Assembly: GCA_035510455.1 (NCBI GenBank)
Contig: DATKHB010000009.1
Span: 1 to 8,040 of the forward strand
Length of the DNA: 8,040 nucleotides
From: DATKGL01 sp035510455
GTDB taxonomy: Bacteria; Patescibacteriota; Saccharimonadia; Saccharimonadales; UBA4665
Direction: 5' to 3'
Positions 1 through 4,720 of the stretch are shown piece by piece. The position numbers and the translations under genes were made by a program. The first letter of the stretch is position 1; each line of letters begins with the position of its first letter. A model generated the notes under the pieces. The model was not told the origin of the DNA. It did no database searches and saw nothing but the letters and a program-made list of their open reading frames with translations.

Positions 1-902
1 CTCGCTACGGTTCGGCCCTCCACGCAGTTTTACCTGCGCTTCAGCCTGCCCATGGTTAGGTCACTCGGTTTCGGGTCTATTTACACGCACTAGACGCCCT
101 ATTCAGGCTCGCTTTCACTACGCCTCCGTCAAATGACTTAAGCTTGCGCATATAAATAACTCGCTGGATCGTTCTACAAAAAGCACGCCGTCACCAGACA
201 AGCTGGCTCCGACTCCTTGTACGCGCATAATTTCAGGATCTATTTCACTCCCATTCCTGGGTTCTTTTAACCTTTCCCTCACGGTACTAGTTCTCTATCG
301 ATCGTAATATATATTTAGCCTTGGAAGGTGGACCTCCCGGATTCAGTCAGGGTTTCACGTGTCCCGACCTACTCGACAAAACAAATATAAGGTTAGCGAA
401 GCTTCGTATACCAGGCTATCACTGTCTTTGGCGCAGCTTTCCAACTGCTTCTACTCGCATCGCTGATTTCTTACCTTATGCAGTGCAACGGTAGTGCCTG
501 CTTCCAATACAGAATTCTGATAAATCAGAGCTCTGCACTGGTTGTTTGTGATGTCACAACCCCTTTTAGATCTTCGTCTACCAACTTATCCGTCTATTGC
601 TAGACGGAAACCTAAAAAGTTTGGGCTCTTCCGGATTCGCTCGCCACTACTACCGGAATCGTTGTTTACTTTCTTTTCCTCGAGGTACTAAGATGTTTCA
701 GTTCCCCCGGTTACCACGTCTTAGCCTATGTATTCAGCTAAGGGTGACTAGGCATTACCCCAGTCGGATTTCTCCATTCGGACATCTTCGGATCAAAGCT
801 TAGTTAGCAGCTCCCCGAAGCTTTTCGCAGCTCCTCACGTCCTTCATCGGTATATTACGTCTAGGCATTCTTTATGTGCGCTTGAGTAACTTTTTACGTA
901 TG
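1..902 (-). rRNA. rrl: 23S ribosomal RNA, 5' part (partial)
   Basis: The reverse complement aligns by eye with bacterial 23S domain I and the start of domain II. The 5' end resembles the usual GTTACTAAGAGCGCA...GGATGCCT start, followed by GATGAAGGACGTG (near 840), GGGGGAACTGAAACATCT, GAGGAAAAGAAA, GTACCGTGAGGGAAAGG and ATAGACCCGAAACC near the left edge. The window edge corresponds to roughly E. coli nucleotide 770, so the rest of the gene lies outside. The 5' boundary near 902 is approximate. The segment 456-617 is much longer than the corresponding part of E. coli or Bacillus 23S and holds extra hairpins (reported separately). The remaining conserved blocks look intact, so I read this as a functional gene and not a pseudogene. 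Confidence 0.96.
481..607 (-). other. Expansion segment inside 23S domain I (helix 16-18 region)
   Basis: Between the conserved GCCCAAAC block (618-626) and the block before the TTGGAAAG motif (441-455) there are about 160 nt. From memory, E. coli has about 17 nt and B. subtilis about 60 nt there. Two elements stand out in the rRNA strand. One is a perfect 7-bp stem, CCGTCTA/TAGACGG, closed by a GCAA (GNRA) tetraloop (607-590). The other is a 60-nt hairpin closed by CAGTGCA/TGCACTG (540-534 with 487-481), containing an inner TCTGAT/ATCAGA stem (529-516). The paired ends suggest a structured expansion or a small intervening sequence that may be cut out without religation. No protein is encoded in it. 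Confidence 0.6.
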
Positions 903-1172
903 CAATTGACTAGTTATCGGTAATTACCAATAACGCCGTTTGTCTTAATTGCTTTTCTCATATTTTGATCCAGATTTTTAAGTTACAAAACTCAAGATAT
1001 CCACCTCTTCTGAAAATTAGGAGCTTGAGTTTACGCCGGAAACTAATAATTTTAGACTCGTGCCTAAACTCAAGTGCTCAACAATCATAGCAATAATAAC
1101 AGAGGCGGTCAAGCCAATATTGCTGTGAAACTTACTACCTTTTAACTTCTTGTTTTAACGCTAATGCTATTG
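903..1172. other. Leader of the 23S gene, non-coding, with inverted repeats
   Basis: I see no gene here. The 9-mer AAACTCAAG occurs at 988-996 and 1066-1074, and its reverse complement CTTGAGTTT at 1024-1032. The central copy can therefore pair with either neighbour to form two mutually exclusive hairpins in the precursor of 23S. A further imperfect hairpin (GTTAT..GGTAA/TTACC..ATAAC) lies at 913-934, next to the 23S 5' end. Such structures fit pre-rRNA processing, but the processing partner downstream of 23S is not in the window. Confidence 0.4.
1084..1112 (-). promoter_or_regulatory. Candidate promoter for 23S rRNA
   Basis: Reading leftwards, TTGACC (1112-1107) is followed by exactly 17 nt and TATGAT (1089-1084). 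Each hexamer has five of six sigma-70 consensus bases, and TGC directly before the -10 makes it an extended -10. Transcription would start near 1077, about 175 nt before the 23S 5' end, with no gene in between. This is the best-scoring promoter I found in the spacer. If active, it would let 23S be made independently of 16S. Confidence 0.5.
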
Positions 1173-1316
1173 TTATTTTGACTGGTATGAGCTAATGGCT
1201 TCAGATACTTTGCCAGATGGCTTAAGGTTTTCCCAATATAACACCTGGGCCTTTTCTATCGTCATTTCATCCTCTGGCCCATGTAGTTCATTGCCTAATT
1301 TAACCTTTCTGCACAT
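1173..1316 (-). CDS. Small hypothetical ORF (47 aa)
   Basis: An ATG at 1316 opens 47 codons ending with TAA at 1175-1173. The peptide begins MCRKVKLGNELHGPEDE and continues with MTIEKAQVLYWENL, ending ISSYQSK. Its composition is protein-like: charged and aromatic residues, no homopolymer runs, and plausible helix segments. There is no clear Shine-Dalgarno, and an in-frame TGA directly precedes the ATG. I recognise no family. It lies between the 23S promoter and the transposase gene in the rRNA direction. It could be a remnant of a larger gene or a chance ORF, and the evidence is composition only. Confidence 0.35.
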   Translation of the reverse strand: MCRKVKLGNELHGPEDEMTIEKAQVLYWENLKPSGKVSEAISSYQSK

Positions 1317-1341
1317 TCAAACCGGAAACTTTCCAGTAGGT

Positions 1342-1394
1342 CCCTTACGGGCAAGCAGGTCTGATTAGATATCAGAACTATTTGCTCGCAAGGG
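1342..1394. repeat. Long imperfect inverted repeat upstream of the transposase gene
   Basis: The arms CCCTTACGGGCAAG and TTTGCTCGCAAGGG pair over 14 positions on the plus strand, with one mismatch and two G-T wobbles. Inside them lies a perfect TCTGAT/ATCAGA stem (1360-1365 with 1371-1376). The wobbles favour folding of a plus-strand RNA, which would be the leader of the transposase mRNA. It ends 43 nt before the ATG at 1438. It could be an attenuating leader hairpin or a subterminal structure of the element. It has no following T-run, so it is not a classical terminator. Confidence 0.5.
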
Positions 1395-1437
1395 TCAGAA
1401 AGAGAGCTAACCCTCGTAGTAAGAAGTTAACTTAGAA

Positions 1438-2418
1438 ATGTACCTCGGAGATGTAAACACCTCAACGAAGAACAATATTATATCATTTATACTTACTATT
1501 TACAAGAATTGCTATGGGCACTTATACCTTGACGACACGTTATATAGGCATATAATAAGAGGTGTGAATGACAAATTTACTGTACGACAATTTAATTATC
1601 GTTTCCCAACCGAAGATGCTTGTCTCGAGGAGATTAAAATATTGCGATTCGGCGAAACTCCTGCATGCCCTAGTTGCGGGGTTATAAACAAATTTTATAA
1701 ACTAAAGAGTCGTAAAGCTTATTCATGTAGTGCCTGTAGGTTTCAAATTTATCCATTGAAAGGCACTATCTTTGAAAAGTCTACAACTCCCATGAAAGAT
1801 TGGTTTTATGCTATCTACCTAATGACACAAACTAGAGCCGGCATGTCAGCTAAACAGCTAGAACGCATGCTAGGAGTTACATATAAGACTGCATGGCGGA
1901 TGTTTCATCAAATACGTAAACTTATGGCTGATGATAGTGACATGCTGACTGGCGATGTTGAGATAGATGAAGTATATTTCCACCCCGACTCTACCAGAAG
2001 AACATCAGTAAAAACCAATAACAGCCAGATTGTTTTAGGTATGGTAGAGAGAAAAGGACGGGCTAAGGTTAAACACGTTAGAACTTCTGGGACACGTATA
2101 TTGGTGCCAGAAATTATGGGTGGTGTAGCTATGAACGCACAAATATATACCGACGGATATTATTCTTATAAGCAGTTAGATAAAATAGGTTACGCTCGCA
2201 AAACTATAAATCATGCGATTGGTGAATATGTTAATGGTAGCACTCACACCCAAAACGTAGAAAATCTTTGGGCAAACATCAAACGTGGTATTTATGGAGT
2301 TTATAGACATGTAGACCCTAAATATCTACAAGCTTATGTCGATGAGTATGCCTTCAGGTATTCAAATCGTAGTAACCCCAAAATGTTTGATTCAATATTG
2401 ACTAAAATTTCTATTTAG
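1438..2418 (+). CDS. IS1595-family (ISXO2-like) DDE transposase
   Basis: This gene catalyses DNA cleavage and strand transfer for an IS1595-type element. A zinc ribbon with C77, C80, C97 and C100 (CPSC and CSAC) is followed by a helix-turn-helix-like stretch (about 131-158). The ISXO2-like catalytic domain shows GDVEIDEVYF (D177), IYTDGYYSY (D239) and QNVENLWANIKR (N273/E275, K282), ending in the usual YxxEYxFRYSNR-type tail. The length of 326 is within the family range, but the first ~42 residues look unlike it. A family-like N-terminus (NDKFTVRQFNYRFPTEDACLEEI) begins just after a GTG at 1564, so the true start may be 1564. Neither start has a strong, well-spaced Shine-Dalgarno. The 3' end overlaps the protease gene by 8 nt on the opposite strand. 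I found no terminal inverted repeats, so the element limits are unknown. Family assignment is firm; the start is not. Confidence 0.93.
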   Translation: MYLGDVNTSTKNNIISFILTIYKNCYGHLYLDDTLYRHIIRGVNDKFTVRQFNYRFPTEDACLEEIKILRFGETPACPSCGVINKFYKLKSRKAYSCSACRFQIYPLKGTIFEKSTTPMKDWFYAIYLMTQTRAGMSAKQLERMLGVTYKTAWRMFHQIRKLMADDSDMLTGDVEIDEVYFHPDSTRRTSVKTNNSQIVLGMVERKGRAKVKHVRTSGTRILVPEIMGGVAMNAQIYTDGYYSYKQLDKIGYARKTINHAIGEYVNGSTHTQNVENLWANIKRGIYGVYRHVDPKYLQAYVDEYAFRYSNRSNPKMFDSILTKISI

Positions 2419-2818
2419 ATTTATTACTTTTCTTCAATTCCTCTTCTGTGGTGCAGTATACGGTCTTTTTATCAAAGTTAAATAAGACTATGTAAGGAGA
2501 AAGCAGCTCAAGACCCACTATTGCCTCTGACACGTTAGGATTATTGATCATACTAGCTTGAACCTTTTTAGTTTTACCATCAATTTCAACCGTCACACTG
2601 AAGTAGTAAACTGTTACAGTATTGCCATCGGCTAATCCAACAGGTCCAAAACTTTCTAACTTAGCGCCAATCTCAATTAGGTCGAGCATGGAAAGAGAAA
2701 GGCTGCCATTATGACCAGTGTCAAGCAAAGCAGGAATTTCTTTAAAACTCCGTTTTGTCCCCTTGATTTTAATAACTACCTTAGGGCTACCATCTTTTGC
2801 GTCAAAATATGCGAGCAT
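2411..2818 (-). CDS. Retropepsin-like clan AA aspartic protease, single domain
   Basis: The 135-aa protein is a small pepsin/retropepsin-fold protease monomer. The catalytic motif LLDTGHNGSL (D33-T34-G35) lies after two predicted beta-strands. The second family hallmark, a hydrophobic stretch plus glycine (AIVGLELL, around V101-G102), is followed by the strand PYIVLFNFDKKTV. Bacterial and archaeal clan AA proteins of this kind are about 110-140 aa and are expected to dimerise, each subunit giving one aspartate. There is no signal peptide, so the site is cytoplasmic. The ATG at 2818 lies inside the end of the upstream 99-aa gene (17-nt overlap) and is preceded by GAGGT at 2831-2827 with good spacing, so translation is probably coupled. 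The substrate is unknown; the partner encoded upstream is the obvious candidate (inference). Confidence 0.8.
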   Translation of the reverse strand: MLAYFDAKDGSPKVVIKIKGTKRSFKEIPALLDTGHNGSLSLSMLDLIEIGAKLESFGPVGLADGNTVTVYYFSVTVEIDGKTKKVQASMINNPNVSEAIVGLELLSPYIVLFNFDKKTVYCTTEEELKKSNKSK

Positions 2819-3101
2819 CCGCGCCTACCTCGCTATTAAATAACGGGGATAGGTGTTGTTGGAACTTCTCGACAGTACCTATTTTACGAACAAATACCAA
2901 TTTATTTCCATGCTTTGATCGAATTTTGTCTACGGCTGTTTCTCTAGTATCTCCAATTTCGTATTCACCAGTCTCGGGCTCTATTGCAACAAACTTTCCT
3001 TCATTATCTGGTAATATCTGTGACTCAATTTCTTGATACCTTGCCCTAGACTTAGTAGAAAGCTCTTGAATATTTGGTGGTGTGAGTGGGGGTTCGTTCA
3101 T
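2802..3101 (-). CDS. Small DUF5678-like protein, partner of the aspartic protease
   Basis: This 99-aa protein has a helical N-terminus (about 11-30) and a compact alpha/beta core, EGKFVAIEPETGEYEIGDT (34-52). A helix (about 53-64) and a strand KLVFVRKIG (67-75) follow. The pattern 'GKFVAI...YxIGDT..EA...........F.RIG' resembles small bacterial and archaeal proteins (DUF5678-like, assigned from memory) often encoded just before clan AA aspartic proteases. The start codon overlaps the TGA of a preceding small reading frame (ATGA at 3101-3098). The gene overlaps the protease start by 17 nt. The Shine-Dalgarno is weak (AAGAAAG), consistent with coupling to the upstream frame. It may be a substrate, adaptor or antitoxin-like partner of the protease, but no function is proven for the pair. 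Confidence 0.7.
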   Translation of the reverse strand: MNEPPLTPPNIQELSTKSRARYQEIESQILPDNEGKFVAIEPETGEYEIGDTRETAVDKIRSKHGNKLVFVRKIGTVEKFQQHLSPLFNSEVGADARIF

Positions 3102-3261
3102 AATAATTCTTTCTTAGACAGCTTCTTGCTAGCCCGCCTTAAAACAGTATTAAAATCCGCAAGCGCATTACTACGCCCACCGTTTTTAATATATTTATTT
3201 ATTTTAGCGTCATTTTGTTTTTTTATTTTGAGGGTTTGTTTGCTAATTTTTACAAATGCAT
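3098..3261 (-). pseudogene. Small gene, first in the protease operon, apparently frameshifted near its start
   Basis: An open frame ending with TGA at 3100-3098 reads ...QNDAKINKYIKNGGR SNALADFNTVLRRASKKL and ends SKKELL, which looks like a real basic small protein. The stop overlaps the next gene's ATG as ATGA, a typical operon junction. The frame stays open back to a TAG at 3280-3278 but has no ATG, GTG or TTG. An ATG at 3261, about 22 nt after the expected transcription start and behind GAAAGGGGG, is in the neighbouring frame and hits TAA after three codons. One extra T in the TTT run at about 3254-3256 would join this ATG to the open frame and give about 56 residues. It could be a sequencing error, a real frameshift, or a rare start such as ATT with a short leader peptide. 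No family recognised. Confidence 0.4.
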
Positions 3262-3289
3262 ACCCCCTTTCGTTTAACTACTGTTGATA

Positions 3290-3318
3290 ATTATAGGGCT
3301 TGAGATTACATCATACAA
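3290..3318 (-). promoter_or_regulatory. Promoter of the protease operon
   Basis: TTGTAT (3318-3313) is followed by 17 nt and a perfect TATAAT (3295-3290) reading leftwards. Transcription would start near 3283, giving a leader of about 22 nt before the GAAAGGGGG and ATG at 3261. It would serve the frameshifted small gene, the DUF5678-like gene and the protease gene, which overlap one another. Confidence 0.55.
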
Positions 3319-3333
3319 CAGGTCGTTGATGAT
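3310..3333. promoter_or_regulatory. Dyad overlapping the -35 of the protease operon, candidate operator
   Basis: ATCAT-A-CAAC at 3310-3319 pairs with GTTG-ATGAT at 3325-3333, giving nine paired positions, one bulged base and a 5-nt centre. The left arm covers the -35 hexamer (3313-3318). A bound repressor here would block the promoter. This is the arrangement of autoregulated small operons such as toxin-antitoxin loci (inference). Confidence 0.4.
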
Positions 3334-3344
3334 TTATATTGTTT

Positions 3345-3485
3345 ATGCGTTCAAGTAATCTAGCTACAAAATTAGGGAGATCTCTCTATATATACAACAA
3401 CCAAAAAACACTGATGGGCTCAAATAGCTCAAAAGATGAGGTATGGAGTGATGTGTTTGAGCCAGATGAATTAAAGCCACTGTAA
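3345..3485 (+). CDS. Small hypothetical ORF (46 aa)
   Basis: An ATG at 3345 opens 46 codons to TAA at 3483-3485, starting MRSSNLATKLGRSLYIY and ending DVFEPDELKPL. It is divergent from the protease operon and lies upstream of the orphan gene on the same strand. There is no Shine-Dalgarno. TATATT at 3335-3340 is a possible -10, but it would start transcription at or just past the ATG, so an internal ATG at 3414 might be used instead. The acidic C-terminal half is protein-like. I recognise no family, and it may be a chance ORF. Confidence 0.25.
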   Translation: MRSSNLATKLGRSLYIYNNQKTLMGSNSSKDEVWSDVFEPDELKPL

Positions 3486-3514
3486 AATTTAGACTACTTA
3501 CAAAATATCGGCCG

Positions 3515-3549
3515 TGTCAGTTGACAAACTGTCACAATAATGCTAGTGT
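3515..3549 (+). promoter_or_regulatory. Candidate promoter and operator of the orphan gene
   Basis: A perfect -35 TTGACA (3521-3526) is followed by 17 nt and TAGTGT (3544-3549), preceded by an extended -10 TGC. The -10 itself is weak. The -35 sits in an alternating array, TGTCA (3515-3519), TGACA (3522-3526) and TGTCA (3530-3534), which forms two overlapping dyads typical of repressor sites. Transcription would begin at about 3556, essentially at the ATG at 3557, suggesting a leaderless mRNA. Confidence 0.4.
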
Positions 3550-3556
3550 ATACATT

Positions 3557-4105
3557 ATGACAAATATACCAGTTGAGTCATTACCGTCCCAAGAAGGATT
3601 TGACCATGGATTCATAGATCTAATCGATGCTAAATTTGAAGAGGGAGCACCACATGAAGGAACTTCCAGAGAGCACGAGCAAGAAATGGAACTCACTTCA
3701 CCTGATTTTGATCTTAGCTTTTTACCTTTAATCGAAGATGCTACTAGCAACGATGCTACTAGAGTTAGTATAACTCGACCCATTCCAGCCGAAGGCGAAG
3801 AAGCAGCAAAAAAATGGCCAGAGTGGGGTGGTTATCGCCTATCAGTTTGGGAATGTCACGGTAATCCGCCCGATGTTCGTGACATAATGACAGATTTTCA
3901 TGTTAGAAAAGGTAATATATGGATGCGTCAAGATATTGTGATTGGCGATTCCATAGCAAATAGTGAAGCAACCGATATAAATGAAGAAAGAGCACTTTAC
4001 GGGGCACCATTAACGCCCGAACAACAAAAGGAATTAATAACTTGGATTGAAAATTCTAAACCGAACTTAGCACTAGGTTTGATGTACGAATCCTGGGAAC
4101 AGTAA
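3557..4105 (+). CDS. Hypothetical acidic protein, orphan
   Basis: This 182-aa protein starts MTNIPVESLPSQEGF and ends ALGLMYESWEQ. A TTG 36 nt upstream (3521) would extend it to 194 aa, but that TTG is part of a consensus -35 hexamer and has no ribosome-binding site. I therefore prefer the ATG at 3557. The first ~85 residues are acidic and probably disordered. A more ordered part begins at KKWPEWGGYRLSVWECHG and ends with a probable C-terminal helix (LTPEQQKELITWIENS). There is no signal peptide, membrane segment or recognisable catalytic motif. DNA repeats GATGCTACTAG at 3737-3747 and 3752-3762 encode a short internal duplication (DATSN/DATRV). It runs opposite to the rRNA. I do not recognise the family. 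Confidence 0.6.
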   Translation: MTNIPVESLPSQEGFDHGFIDLIDAKFEEGAPHEGTSREHEQEMELTSPDFDLSFLPLIEDATSNDATRVSITRPIPAEGEEAAKKWPEWGGYRLSVWECHGNPPDVRDIMTDFHVRKGNIWMRQDIVIGDSIANSEATDINEERALYGAPLTPEQQKELITWIENSKPNLALGLMYESWEQ

Positions 4106-4368
4106 GTCTCCAAAGTGGTTATTGTTAATACTGATTATCAATCTACACCTTGCAGGAGAGGTTTGATTACTTAGAGTTTCCTTGTAAACATAACGTATAT
4201 TTGATGATTGTTTAATTGTTTTCTAGACTTGGGCTTTGATTCGTTCATTACTCCAACTTTTACCACCCAACTAACTTTTATACTTCACAGTCCTTTATTG
4301 TGTCTATATTGTAAATATATATAAAGAAAAAATAATATTGATAGATAACAGATAGTAAAATATAGCTT
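4106..4368. other. Intergenic stretch without a convincing gene
   Basis: This AT-rich sequence lies between the orphan gene and the palindrome. The only minus-strand frame with a plausible start is an ATG at 4248, two nt behind GGAG, giving 25 codons (MNESKPKSRKQLNNHQ...) to a TAA at 4173-4171. That is too short to call, though it could be the start of a truncated gene. No terminator with a T-run follows the orphan gene. The stretch becomes almost pure A/T towards 4290-4368. Confidence 0.4.
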
Positions 4369-4392
4369 AATAGCCCTAAGCTTAGGGCTATT
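4369..4392. terminator. 24-nt perfect palindrome downstream of tRNA-Ala
   Basis: Each half is AATAGCCCTAAG or its exact complement, so the 24 bases read the same on both strands with no spacer. As RNA it gives a stem of about 10 bp with a tight loop. It lies 150 nt past tRNA-Ala in the rRNA direction, where it could end the 16S-Ile-surface protein-Ala transcript, and 264 nt past the orphan gene in the other direction. Neither side has a long T-run, so intrinsic termination is uncertain. A protein-binding site or a recombination scar is also possible. Confidence 0.4.
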
Positions 4393-4542
4393 TAAAGTTG
4401 ATTCATATATAGAATATACTCTAGATTTATAATATATTACGTGGCTTCAAGGTATAAGTGCCTTGCTATGCACCCCAATCGCGTTTTTTGTAACTTATCC
4501 ATGTACTCTAAATTTCCACTATTGCTATAAACATTAGCGTTT
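4393..4542. other. AT-rich spacer between the palindrome and tRNA-Ala
   Basis: I see no gene here. The part 4393-4440 is nearly all A/T with short self-complementary runs (for example ATATAGAATATACTC). The minus-strand frame crossing 4437-4631 is the antisense-type shadow of tRNA-Ala and not a protein gene. Confidence 0.5.
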
Positions 4543-4619
4543 TGGTGGAGATGCGGGGATTCGAACCCCGGACCCCCTGCTTGCAAAGCAGGTGCTCTAA
4601 CCAGCTGAGCTACATCCCC
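4543..4619 (-). tRNA. tRNA-Ala (anticodon TGC)
   Basis: The 77 nt fold as a complete cloverleaf. The acceptor stem is GGGGATG/CATCTCC, the D-arm GCTCAGCTGGTTAGAGC, and the anticodon arm CCTGC-TTTGCAA-GCAGG with TGC in the loop. The T-arm is CGGGGTTCGAATCCCCG, followed by discriminator A and an encoded CCA. It is the second of the two classical ITS tRNAs. Here it is separated from tRNA-Ile by about 2 kb holding a protein gene. Confidence 0.98.
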
Positions 4620-4645
4620 ATGAGAGGACAAAATCCAATATTGTT

Positions 4646-4675
4646 ATTGTATCTAAAAATTTAACGAGAACACAA
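4646..4675 (-). promoter_or_regulatory. Possible promoter for tRNA-Ala
   Basis: TTGTGT (4675-4670), an 18-nt spacer and TACAAT (4651-4646) precede tRNA-Ala by 26 nt. The -10 has five of six consensus bases, and the -35 only three. It would allow tRNA-Ala to be made apart from the 16S transcript. Confidence 0.3.
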
Positions 4676-4720
4676 CCTATAAGTTTAAAGAAAATGTTTC
4701 TTGGTGTACTACTTGGCCCA

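Noticed and set aside
597..803. 68-aa plus-strand frame
   Set aside because: It lies wholly inside the 23S gene on the opposite strand.
1246..1281. TGGGCC/GGCCCA inverted repeat
   Set aside because: It has only six pairs around a 24-nt loop and lies inside the 47-aa frame; not distinguishable from chance.
2797..3287. Two plus-strand frames opposite the protease cassette
   Set aside because: They are antisense to genes with better composition, operon overlaps and a promoter; their residues are Cys/Phe/Leu/Ser-rich, typical of shadows.
3532..3783. 83-aa minus-strand frame opposite the orphan gene
   Set aside because: It is Ser/Leu-rich, without a start signal, and covers the promoter and N-terminus of the better-supported plus-strand gene.
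4171..4248. 25-codon minus-strand frame beginning MNESKPKSRKQLNNHQ
   Set aside because: Too short to call; nothing but a nearby GGAG supports it.
4437..4631. Minus-strand frame containing VAQLVRAPALQAGGPGFESPHLHQ
   Set aside because: It is tRNA-Ala read as protein, another common false prediction.
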